This document shows, in pieces, positions 34,290 through 45,062 of a DNA stretch of 64,000 nt (the first letter of the stretch is position 1; each line of letters starts with the position of its first letter). The stretch is taken from assembly GCA_009103225.1 (NCBI GenBank), contig RHPI01000585.1:169041-233040 (forward strand), in the 5' to 3' direction. The notes beneath the pieces are model-generated. The model did not search any database and was not told the origin of the DNA. It was given only the letters and a program-made list of their open reading frames with translations. Source of the DNA: Chlorokybus atmophyticus. Taxonomy: Eukaryota > Streptophyta > Chlorokybophyceae > Chlorokybales > Chlorokybaceae. A program made the translations under genes and the position numbers.

Positions 34290-36703
34290 GTGCAGACTGG
34301 CCTGTATGCACCAGGCGGCGGCAGCGGCGGCGGCGGTGGCATGCGTGGGCTTGTCGTCGGCGTGAGGATCCTCCACCTCCCGCTATCCACGCCGCGTGGC
34401 AGCGGAGGAGCGCTCGGCTCTCCGCCGCCGCCTAACGGCAGGCGGCGGAATGGAGGAGCTGCTGCTTGCGCCTCCTCAGCCTCGTCTTCCAGGGAGAAGG
34501 GTACGGGGGAGGTGGAGAAGGAGGAGAAGGAGGACGACATTGAGGTCAAGACGCATGCCGCAGCCGTCACCGCCCTGCTGGCGTTGAACAACAACAACAA
34601 CAACAAAGGTGTGTGTGAGAAGGCGTTCGAGCAAATCGACAGTGAACAAGTAGCAGCTGCACACAAAGTAACCACAACGACATGCGTATGGACTGAGCTG
34701 TTAGTAAAGCACAAGTACTATCGAGATACTACACAATAGACATGAATGTTCAAATGTACGTGATGACACAACTTGCAATCGATGTAGAACTCACAAGTGC
34801 TGTCTTGCTTGTTGCAGCTGTCCATGTCGTATCGGCTTCACTCGACAAAACTCTCAGACTTTGCCGCTTCCCTCTCCTCCCAACATCGAGCAGGAAAGTG
34901 ACCCAACATCTCACGTACCCGCCGTCGGACACAACACGGGTAGACCTCCCGTCTTTGTCGCCCGCATGCGTCCCGCCGGCCTTCTCGCTGGCGTGGATGC
35001 CGGCTGCAGGCCTCATCTTCGCAGGTGGGAGGAGTGTGTGTGTGCGTGAGTGTTGCGTGTGCAGGTAGTAGTGTTGTTGGGGGGGTGAGACAGGTGTTGA
35101 GGGTGTGTTGTTGAAAGTGTGCGCGTGTGCACGTATGCCCAGTGTGTTTGTGTGCTTGTGGATGGTTATGTGTGTGCGCGTGCACACTCACATGCATACG
35201 CGTGTGCGCCTGCACTCGTGCGTGCGACTGCGCGTGTGGGTGCGCATGTGGTTGTGTGTGTGAGTGTGACTGACAGACCTTCCTGACAGGTCTGTACGGG
35301 CGAGAAGTTGTGGCGTGGTCGCACGATGATGTCACGGCATCTCTCTCACCATTAGAGGGTGTGAGGTTGGGTGGACACACCGGGTGGGTGCGCGCACTCG
35401 CCGTTGTCGACAAGTGGCTATTCAGGTATGTACAAAAACCCAACTATTAATACTGGACCTGCCATTGCCAACAGTATGTGCTTGATCTGTTCTTCATCAG
35501 TGCAGCTTGCAACTACGTGCGCGTGTGGCGATTTGACGAGCGAAGTAGAGCAAAAGATGTTGATCGTGATGGAGAAGGCGTCATCAAACACGTCTGTGAT
35601 GTGCGGCTGTTCACAGGTGTGGTAGAGGTGATTACACATGCACGTGCACGCGTGCAGACACACAAACACGCACGCACGCACGCACGTGCACATGAATTCA
35701 CACACGCACACGCTCACTCGCACGCGCACACGCGCGCATGCATGTTCCATTGCAAAGCATTTGGTAACTACATATGCTCAAATTGATGGGCTTATGCAGG
35801 TGACATATCTTCGCTGGTAGTGGGTAACAACCACCTTTATTGCACTGGCGTTGACGGGTAACCGACCACATCACAAGACTGTCGACGCTTAATATGCGAC
35901 TATCTCTCCCTCGGCAACTCTTGAGTTGTTGTGTCTTTTATTGACAGCACTTTGAGGTGTTGGCGTTTAGGCCGCCCGGACACATCCATCTTGGAGATGA
36001 AGCGATCGCTCACACAATCATTGAATGTCATGAACACCGCGCATGATGGCCGCATTGCTACTATGGCATATTGCCAAAGCGCGGGTGTCGTGTGCACGGC
36101 TGGCTTTGATGGCGCCATAAGGGTAAATGGATCTGTTTTGTATGGGAGGTTATGTAAGAGCACTGGTTTCATGCACCCAACATGGGTGTATATGTGTGTG
36201 ACATGTATCTTATGTGGCAGGTTTGGAGCAAGGAATTGCTGGAACTCCTGTCGGAGAGTCAGTGTGGGCATGGTGGAGATGTTGTGTACACTTTGGCTGC
36301 AGCGGAGCCGTTGATGCTTGTATCTGGTGGCGGTGATAAGGTACAGGACTAAAAAACACATGTGTTCGTGTGTGTGTGTGTGCGCACATCTAGTATGTGT
36401 GTGTGCGCGTACGTGCACACGTGCGTGCCTTGCCTGTGTTGTGTGAATGTGCGCTCGACCATGAGGTAGATATTGTGTGTACGCGTCGATGTGTGTGCTG
36501 CGCAGTGGGTGCGGTGTTGGCGGCTTCCAGAGTTGCATCTGTTGTGCGAGCACCAGTTGGAGCACACGCCGAGGGCACTGGCAGTGATCAATAGAAAAGA
36601 AAAAGAGGGATCCGAACTGGCGGATGCAACCGATGGGCGAGTGGCAATTGCTGTTGGAGTGGATTCTGGGCACATGCATTGCATAGTGTTGACTTGCAAT
36701 TGA
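34290..36703 (+). CDS. WD40-repeat protein
   Basis: Beta-propeller scaffold protein of unknown partner. Eight exons (34290-34608, 34818-35024, 35290-35425, 35501-35616, 35800-35857, 35948-36122, 36221-36340, 36506-36703) join in phase to about 442 residues. Repeats are seen as THAAAVTALLAL...VVSASLDKTLRL, LGGHTGWVRALAV...YVRVWRF, LVVGNNHLYCTGVDGTLRCW, HDGRIATMAYC...AGFDGAIRVW and GGDVVYTLAAA...SGGGDKWVRCW. The first about 80 residues are Gly/Pro/Glu-rich. The final exon closes the propeller and ends at a TGA. The exact ortholog was not recognised. The first exon start is uncertain (a later ATG at about 34341 is possible), because it nearly touches the divergent transporter gene. Confidence 0.8.
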
Positions 36704-37859
36704 AGGCATACCGCTGTCCAAGCTGCGAAACAGAACTTGCGCACTCTCAGCTCTCAGCAGCTGTACTGGGAGGTGAGAGGTGAGCAAGCATGTATAACTA
36801 CTTTGGCAAACGATCCGCATGTACGTATATGTAGTCAGGTTGTGTCTTTGGCAACCAAGCAGCTTGGCTGGGCCAGACACGCTATGATGCTACGATGCAC
36901 ACCCCGTTTATTGCAATGCTCTGCATCCCACAATCTTGTGGGACCTACAGCTTGTGTACAAGGTTGTTGCGTGATAATTTTATAAACATGTGCCTTTGTC
37001 TCCTTGGGCTTATGAAAACTACATCAGTGCTATTTTGAAGCTGCGTCGTTGAATTGTCACACACAAACTGGCTGCACACGCGTGCAGGTAATCAGCAAAC
37101 ACGCATGTATGTATGTCTAATAGGGGTTTGAGGCAGTAGTTACAATAGCTAGGTGTGGCTAGTGGAGGTAGACCCTGGTGGTAAATAATCAGTGCATGAT
37201 GGTGAGCTTTGTGAACAATGCATGTGTCATGCATGTTGCATGTATCATGATCACTTGCATATTCTATACACAGTGCCAGTCAGTGCCGCAGATTGTATGC
37301 CACGGTGTGTCACATGATACTGAAATGAAGGGCAGCACAAGCCAAGTAGCTTGCATTACTTTAGCTGCGCTACCCCAAGTGTACACGAGGCGTCTCGGCG
37401 TCATGCATTGTATTGCAGGCAACACACTGCATGGTATATACGAACAAGGTTCACAGTCAAAAAACCGGCGTGTAAACGAACTAGATAACCAATCAAGTCA
37501 CACAATCAGAGCAACAACCGACACAACATTCGCGCACACCCTCACAGTACGGGTGAGGGGTGCGCGGAAGGCGTTGATATAAAGGTTGAGGTGCTGCAAC
37601 AGTAAGGCAAGGGCCGAACGGCGAGCCGATTGCTTGCGTTAGCTCGGCGAGTGTGGTGCCCATAAGCATTGCGTCGTGTTCAACAAGTTGGCGTTGTCTG
37701 CGGTGACAAAGGTGTCACAAAGCACTTGTTGTCCCTCTGCATCTTGCTTGGAGGATACACGCCCTGCGCGTGCGTGTGCATGTCACTTGCACCATGTGTA
37801 TCTAGCACAGGCATGTGTACAGCGTGCAAGACACACAAAGCACACATGCCTATGCTTTG

Positions 37860-37908
37860 TAGCTGCCGGCAGGTTGCCTTACGCCAGCAGTGAACCTGCC
37901 GGCAGCTA
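37860..37908. repeat. Perfect hairpin, 16-bp arms
   Basis: TAGCTGCCGGCAGGTT at 37860-37875 and its exact reverse complement at 37893-37908, with a 17-bp loop. Non-coding. Confidence 0.9.
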
Positions 37909-38664
37909 TGAAGGCAGCAACGACAAGGGTGACAACCTGCTGCATGTCCAGCACTCAAGATCAATCAAGTCCGTCCACACGCAGGCAAATGTGTATGTAC
38001 ATATCGCTATATGCACACACAGCTGCTTATGCACGCCCACACAGACATGTATGCATGCAGCCCCGCATGCATGTACACACAAACACGAAGTCTGGCAGGC
38101 ACCGGTTTTATTCTCAATGCAGTCTTGCGGCAACACACCGATCATGCTGAGGTGGCCGCTCTCTCTGCTGCTGATATTGTCCTGGACCGTTAAGGACCTT
38201 TCTTGTTCTCGGGGGCGAAGATGCTGTCCAACGCTGCCGAGCTATTCCACAACAACAGAGGCACGCGATTGTTTGAAATTGAAAACACTTATATCAGCGT
38301 ATCCATATCTGAGTTTTGTGTGGTGTAATGACATATGGCTGTCTTTTGAGTCTTGGCGGACAACACATGTATACACTCGGTAACAATAGCAGGCAAAGAA
38401 GGCATGGGCAGCATCAACACCGAGGGCCTTGAATCAGTCAAATGCTTCATATGCTAGATGTGCGATTGTAAAGGCAACAGTGTCGTAAAGGCATTGTTCA
38501 GCGGGAACACACACAACTAAGAGGAGAGCAGCGTTGTGTGTTGATGTTGAAGAACAGGCGCAGCAGATGTGTAAAGAGCACAACTGCTTGAGGTAGAGCG
38601 GGCCACAGCGACTGAACTCTGGTGGCGCAGTGACCATAATGTGGGTGCTGTTGAGTGGAGTAAG

Positions 38665-39498
38665 CTACCAGTAGGAGCAGTCATGGTAGTGGCACTTACT
38701 ACGTACGTACAACAGCCACGTACTTGTTGCTTGGCAACTCCTTGCATACAGGCTTTCAACATCAATTGTGAAGCGTGTAAACAATGAAACCCTGTGCACA
38801 TTTGATAAGCGCAGGACAACATTGACCTCACCCGCGGAGTCTGTTGCATTCCTCCGCTTGTGGCCTCCACACGCCACCTTCGGTTGCGTATGAATATGAA
38901 CCAAGATACGCTCTGTGCACAGCTCGCCAACAAGGGAAAGGCGAAGACGGCAGCGGAGGAGGGGTTGACAACCACTCACAAGACTTTGAAAAATCGGTTG
39001 CTGGCAACTGCGCACCTCCGCATCACAGTCATTTACCTTACTGTGGCCCGCTCCATCTGTACCTTGAGCATGCAGCCCTGATCTACAGGAGAGTGCTGTC
39101 TTTCCACCCTGTGTGGCACCTTTGAGTTGGTAGTCACAAGCTCGCGCGCGACGGCGTCCTCTAGAGCGATGACACAAACTGGTCATCTCCTCTGACGACG
39201 CTGGCTTAGCTTTGCAACCGCTTGCAGTTGGCAGCCGCTGAGTTAAACCCGCGTTGTCGAAGGAAATGACCAAGTCTTGGTCAGCGTCTCCGAGGATCCC
39301 GTTGCGCGCAGGCTCGTCGGCACAGGTTGAGTATGGAGGGAGGCAAGAGGTGTCCCCACTCGCCCTCAACTCCTCCTCCTCACTCTCACCGCCGCTATCA
39401 ATACCAGGCATAAGGCAGCGCCGTTGCCATGCTCTGTAACGCAGAACAATTGCCCATGCCTGGGCACTACTAGCATCAAACTCAACGATGACACGCAC
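38665..39498 (-). CDS. Unrecognised 277-codon open frame
   Basis: A long frame in an otherwise gene-poor stretch. Residues 1-95 are acidic and balanced (ESEEEELRASG, DADQDLVISFDNAG); the remainder is rich in Cys and Arg and looks non-coding. It could be one real exon at 39200-39500 followed by chance open sequence. No function is proposed. Confidence 0.2.
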   Translation of the reverse strand: MRVIVEFDASSAQAWAIVLRYRAWQRRCLMPGIDSGGESEEEELRASGDTSCLPPYSTCADEPARNGILGDADQDLVISFDNAGLTQRLPTASGCKAKPASSEEMTSLCHRSRGRRRARACDYQLKGATQGGKTALSCRSGLHAQGTDGAGHSKVNDCDAEVRSCQQPIFQSLVSGCQPLLRCRLRLSLVGELCTERILVHIHTQPKVACGGHKRRNATDSAGEVNVVLRLSNVHRVSLFTRFTIDVESLYARSCQATSTWLLYVRSKCHYHDCSYW

Positions 39499-39813
39499 AG
39501 CTAGACTTTAACCTTCAGCCCAACTGGCTCAAACTGCTCTATCCACTTCTTTGTGTATACATAAATGCCAACATAATGACCCAAGGGCAGTCAAGCCGTC
39601 AGCGTCTCGCAACGCACACCGTTGTGCAAACTACTTAACCCGTTCTTGGTATCGTACTCAAGCATGCCATGCGGTTAGCAAGCAGGAAGCCTTGCAAGGA
39701 ACAACAGAGCAGTCGGCTGAACAAGCTCAAGCTTGTGTTGGCAAGTTCTTGCTAGTTTGCTTCCAGCGCAAAAAAATTACTGACTGGCTTGCCAACCGAA
39801 AGCGTTTGGCTAT

Positions 39814-39853
39814 AGCTTCCTTCTGGCTGCACAAAAGCAGCCAGAAGGAAGCT
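39814..39853. repeat. Perfect hairpin, 17-bp arms
   Basis: AGCTTCCTTCTGGCTGC at 39814-39830, a 6-base loop, and its exact reverse complement at 39837-39853. Non-coding. Confidence 0.9.
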
Positions 39854-40898
39854 TTGCATGCGGCTCAGTACCGAGCAGGGCATAGATTAACACCGAGAGT
39901 TGCCCCACAACAACAATAGATGAACGAACCTGTCGTGCGAACTGGGACTCACCTGGAACGCAACCCTACATCATGTCACACTTGTAGACGGTCAACAGCC
40001 AGGGCCCAGCCCAGAAGATTGCGGCTTCTTCCAAGAGCCTGCTCCGTAACTGTTGGTGACCACCAGAATCCAACCAGCAGCAGACTCGGCAGCTTGAAAC
40101 CTCCTGTAGACTACGCACCACACCACAACCTCTGTCAAGGCTGCTGCTACAGCCTCACTCACACGTCGCTGGCGTCGCCGCCCTGCCTGCTCAGCCACAG
40201 CGACAGCCACAGCCGCACGAGTCAAGCCGGTTGGCCCAAGGCGCGCCCGCCTGGAGGCACACAGCTCCCCTTCTGCCTACACCCACTTGGCCGCCGCCCC
40301 CACCCCTACAGCATGCATGAACGCTTGCTTGCTTAGTGCTTGGCGCAGGTGGTTAGGCTTACCCCCTAACAGGAGTCACTGGCAGTGCGCGAGGCATGCA
40401 TGCGCGTGTGCCTGCCACAGCGCATTGCCGTAGGCTGACTTCCAACTGCAGCCAGCGTTATCAAGATGAGATGCATGCATGCTGAAGCAATGCGCAATGA
40501 GTAGTAGTACTAGCCAATGTCAGATTGGTGCAACGTTGTTGCCTGCCTCCGTGAGAGTGTATAGGGTTTGAGCGACACTTGATGCATGGGGTTGCCTTAC
40601 GCGCTTTCTGCTCAAGCGAGGAGTGAGTTCAGGTGAGTTTCGGGCAGCCGCAGCTGCTCGCGTGCGCTTGGCCTTAAATCCATTGCCACGCAGAGAAACC
40701 GCAAAGGATGATGATGATATACTGCAAACCGCTGCAGTTGAGGGCGATCCTTGCGCTTGCCAATGGCTGATGCATGCATTCTATTGACACAGGCAGCGAT
40801 GGGGCAAGTTGGTTAGTTGGTTGACTGAGTTTGCGCGGTAGCAAATTGCCACGCATGCAGTCATTGCCGGTACCTTCTTTTGTACGCTTGACAAGTAT

Positions 40899-40943
40899 GG
40901 ACTTGCTAGCAAGTCCTTACTTGTGAACAGCGCTGTTCACAAG
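40899..40943. repeat. Two adjacent perfect palindromes
   Basis: GGACTTGCTAGCAAGTCC (40899-40916) and, three bases on, a 24-bp palindrome centred on AACAGCGCTGTT (40920-40943). Both are exact and have no loop. Confidence 0.92.
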
Positions 40944-41352
40944 CGGAAATGACCCATCATCTACTGTCTGGCACTTGCGTCAACTCCAGACGGGAGTCCA
41001 GTTGCCGCTAGTTATGCTTGTTAGTCCAACCTGTGAAGTTCATGCCTTCGTTGCGCTGTGCGGGTTAAACATGCCTAATCGGTGCCCAATCGCACATCGC
41101 AACAGACTTGTCAACAGGGGCGCTGAGGGGGTGAGAGGACTGACGTTTGCAATGCGATGCTCCCCCTTTGCAGACCTGTGAGACTTGTATCCCAACTAAC
41201 CGCCCTTGCTTCTACTGCTGCCTACTCTGTGTGCACATAGTTGCGCTTGTTTACCTGCCCCTTGGCCATGGCCCTTAGACACATGCAGTTTGTTGCCAAC
41301 ATAGTCTGTTTTTTGTACTTGTATACATGTTTATATATGTGAAGGTTCGCAG

Positions 41353-41354
<2 letters not shown>

Positions 41355-41393
<39 letters not shown>
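41355..41393. repeat. CT microsatellite
   Basis: About 19 uninterrupted TC units in intergenic DNA. Confidence 0.95.
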
Positions 41394-41396
<3 letters not shown>

Positions 41397-41816
41397 CGTC
41401 CAGGTCATGGTGGCAGCTTGCAGTTGTTCACGAGCAACCATGAGCAAACAACAGACCACGCAGTGGGGCGTCAATGTGACCTACAATCAACTATGTGCGT
41501 GTGCAATTTCGCACGTTGGTGCCAGCACAAGTGATCATACGTGTACACTCAGAATTCACATCCTTTGGACGGGTGCTGTGATTTTTGTTCAACAGACAGT
41601 GCTTTAATTGAGGCGTTGCAAGCGCAGAGAGCTTTCCACCTGTGCCACACTGTTGCCAGAATGTGACCAGCCAGTGTACATAGCAACATACTTAATAAAA
41701 CTGCTACATCAACACTTCTTTGGATGCGATACGGTGTCTCAAATGGCGCCTCATCAGTGCACATAGCTTCAGCAAACTCTCCTCGTAAAAGGTCTCAAGT
41801 GACAACTTGGGACCTT

Positions 41817-43567
41817 TCATCTTGTGTCTGCTGATGTTGTTGTTTCATCACGCGCGACCCGATCGCGCTTGGCCTGCCACCGCGCTCGCCTGCGCTCCAG
41901 ACTCGTGGGCTTCCTGTGCGGCGGGGGAGGGGGAGGGGACGCCGTACGCGCGATGACGTGCAGCTCCACACGCATGCCCTGCTCATGACAGATATGTGGT
42001 AAGGTGACACACGCGCACACGCGCGCACACACATGCCACGACTGCGCCTCTTTGCCACAGCCATTAGGACTCTTTCACCTCCATATCCACGGGCAAAGTC
42101 ATCTCCAGCTGCAAGCAGTCTCCTGCAGCTGTGGCCAGCACATTCTCTGATATCCGCCCGCGAGCCAACAACACAGCCCTGCCAGTTTGCACATAAAGTT
42201 GTCAATGAATTTCCCTACCGTTTACGTGCACACTCTATAATGCACACACTATGACTGTCTGATATAGCAACTACATTGACACATGTACAAATTGTCTGTA
42301 CTTGCCCGTATGATCAGCACATGTGAAAGACAACTTCGAGCAACGATTGTGTCATGATGCGGCGTTTGTGCAAGATTGTTGGTTGTTGGTACAACGCAAC
42401 CTGTAAGCCGATCAAGTGGTAACAACCAACCTGCCAGTGGAAGGGCGCAACACACGCGCAAACTCGCGCATGACCCTCTCATACAACTGAAAGCACTTCT
42501 TCGCTTCTCCTGCAGACGAACTTATGAAACTCAAACCCACGCATTATAAGAAACGGTGTGATGCACATCTGCAAGCTCACCCGACTTCACACCAAAAGGC
42601 ATATCCGAGACAACCCTGTCCACGCACCCATCGCGCAAAGGCAACCGGTGCGCATCTGAAGAGCAGAAGTCACAGATGTAAACAACATGTCCATACCACC
42701 AAGTGGGCATGAAGGGAAGCTTACCAGAACCCAACATGAAACACAGACGCGCAAACACACGCGCATGCAACCGCATACGCACGCGCAAGCACACGCACGC
42801 GCGCACGCCCCCTCGCCCGCACACGCACGCGGACGTGCACGCACTGCCGCACACAAGTGTACACACAACATGTACGTGAGTACCCCATCGCAGTGTGTCG
42901 CACGTCACCTTCGCTTCCTCCAACAGTACTCTCGCGTTGTTCCCACACGCCTCAACCGCCTTCACGTCTTTATCCCCCGCGACAGCATGCACAAACCCTC
43001 CGTTGGCATGCGCCCAATCGGCAGCCTCCAGCGGTATGGTCCCGCACCCGCCCATCGGGTCCAACACCACGTGCGTGTGTGGGTCCACGCGCGCCAGCTG
43101 GCACATCGCGTACGCCACGGAAGGCTTCAACGACGTGGTCACGAGGGCCGATCTGTACACACGCCTCGCGTACAACTACACAACAACGACAACAACAACA
43201 ACAACTCTCAGTGAAGTTGAAAAACAACTAGCCCAGGTGTGGCATGTTGGGTGCGGGAAGGGGAAGCGTATCATCATCTCACCTGGCGTGGAGCTGTCCA
43301 AAGCCTCGCCTGCTTTGGTTGTTTGTTGTCTTTGTCGTTGTTGTGTGTGTCTTCAGTTTCAAAGCTGTCACTCACGGTGGGAGCCTCTACGTTGGTTCCT
43401 CCTTGACTGGCTTCCACCATGCTGTTACTGTAGCCCACGATGTTGCTGCTGCCATTCTGCACTGCATCCGCTGGACTGAACACAATGCAACATGCCAATC
43501 AGGTGGGTATGCTACATGTTGTCGTTCATGTGTGTATGGATGCATGTGCACATGGATGTGTGCATGC

Positions 43568-43644
<77 letters not shown>

Positions 43645-44300
43645 CAAAATGTATCACCTGTAAAGTAGGCTCAGTGCCAGTGTGAGCTCACCATCCATCA
43701 GCCACGCAACCACCTCAACTGCCGCACACAAGTTGTTTTGTTTATTACCAGTTGTTGTCTCACTCATCCCAATAATGCATCACAACTACATCATTCCTCA
43801 CCGTCAAAGTTGCGCATGGATCCGCTCCACCCGAGCGCGCTCTGCACGCCCGCGCCGACAGAAGCCGCAGCATCCATCGACGTGTAGGCGTGTTTGATGG
43901 GTGAGTTCTGTATTGTGCGGTGGCATGTGACTCTGAAACTTATTGTTGTGGTTGATGTTGGTGGGGTGGTGGGTGTTGGTGTATGTGTGAGTGTCTGCCC
44001 TGTCCATGCCTGCACTGTTTCCACTGCAGGCAACCAGTCCACCTGATGCACGTATGGTAGTTGAGTCAACAGCATTTTTGCATGCATGCAACCTGTGCTA
44101 GATTTTTGCGAGTGCTCTGGTGTACGTGCTGACAACATTGTTGATCATATTGAACTGCGTGTGAAGCAAGCAGGTTGAACCTTTTCTTTCGCACCTGGGA
44201 GGCAATGTCCTTGAGGCGATCCATGGCAGCTGCAGCATCACTCACAGGGACATCCTGCAGCGTGTGTAAGCAGAAAGGTAAGAAGCGCGCGCGCTCGTGC

Positions 44301-44376
<76 letters not shown>

Positions 44377-44377
44377 N

Positions 44378-44450
<73 letters not shown>

Positions 44451-44834
44451 TCTCTCAAACCCTAATGCAGACGTCTCTCACCTTGCATTCTTGAACAAGT
44501 GCGTAGAGGTTGTCCGCAGCTCTCAGGCGCATCAACGCCTGAAAGTTCATCCATGTCTTAACCATACCTCTTCACATACCAACAACCTGACATTCAACTT
44601 TTGAATCCTCCTCCTCACCTCCTTGCTGGCGGAGGAGTAGAAGCACACCCGTCCTTTGAGCACCAGCGGCGGAGGCAGGGCGTCCTTTTCTGGGACAAGC
44701 TCACCGCGTGCAGCGCCGTCATCGTCGTCATCACGGAGGAGGCCTCTATCAGCAATCTCCTCAAACAGCACCTGTTCCAGGCCTCCCGCGCATGTCGCCA
44801 CGTACCTAGAGCTCCGCCGCCGCCGCCGCTCCAT
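41817..44834 (-). CDS. THUMPD3: THUMPD3-like RNA guanine-N2 methyltransferase
   Basis: SAM-dependent RNA methyltransferase; animal THUMPD3 makes m2G in tRNAs. Eleven exons (44619-44834, 44482-44538, 44195-44254, 43802-44042, 43692-43718, 43283-43470, 42884-43175, 42581-42655, 42431-42509, 42079-42178, 41817-41978) join in phase to about 498 residues, close to the family length. The N-terminal part starts YVATCAGGLEQVLFEEIA. The THUMP domain holds LRAADNLYALV, FRVTCHRT and NFDVEVVAWLMD. The catalytic domain has TSLKPSVAYAM, motif I VVLDPMGGCGTIPLEAA, WDAHRLPLRDG, motif IV VSDMPFGVKSG and the LYERVMREFARVLRPSTGRAV-type helix-strand. The sixth exon, an acidic linker, is the least certain. The protein ends with a basic tail. 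GA and TG microsatellites fill introns 2 and 5. The gene is divergent from TRIM37. Confidence 0.88.
43569..43640. repeat. TG microsatellite
   Basis: About 36 uninterrupted TG units, within intron 5 of the minus-strand methyltransferase gene. It is alternating purine-pyrimidine, hence prone to Z-DNA. Confidence 0.95.
44324..44447. repeat. GA microsatellite with one undetermined base
   Basis: About 60 GA units with an N at 44377, preceded by a TG run from 44300. It is intronic in the minus-strand methyltransferase gene, where it reads as a CT tract upstream of an exon. Confidence 0.95.
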
Positions 44835-45062
44835 GGCGTGCTGTGCTGTGCCTGGGTCCCCAATTGGGTCCCTATAACAGCCCCAAACACAGGTGAACCC
44901 GAACCCAAATCAAGAACCCGAACCCGATGCGAGATACTATAGAACACGAAGAGATACGCTTTGTATGTCATCGCGACAAAACACGCAACTGGCGAGATAC
45001 GCTTAGCGTAACACGCAGAGAGTTTGAAGCTTTAACGTTTTGAAAGTGTAGGTTGCATTGAT
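44835..45062. promoter_or_regulatory. Shared 228-bp region between THUMPD3 and TRIM37 genes
   Basis: The two predicted start codons are 228 bp apart and point away from each other. An AGATACG(C/A)-type word recurs at 44930, 44952 and 44996 (GAGATAC). No known promoter motif is claimed; a bidirectional promoter is the simplest reading. Confidence 0.4.

Larger units (their letters stand above)
36704..41816. other. Gene-poor 5-kb region
   Basis: No family was recognised on either strand. The longest open frame is 277 codons at 38665-39498 (-); its first third (VRVIVEFDASSAQAWAIVLRYR) has coding-like composition but no homology I can name, and the rest is Cys/Arg/Ser-rich in the way spurious frames are. 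The region contains several perfect hairpins (37860-37908, 39814-39853, 40899-40943) and a CT microsatellite. Confidence 0.5.

Noticed and set aside
43386-43470. Alternative reading of THUMPD3 exon 6 in another frame
   Set aside because: It would drop the LYARRVYR start of the next exon, which fits the family and has a strong pyrimidine tract before its acceptor.
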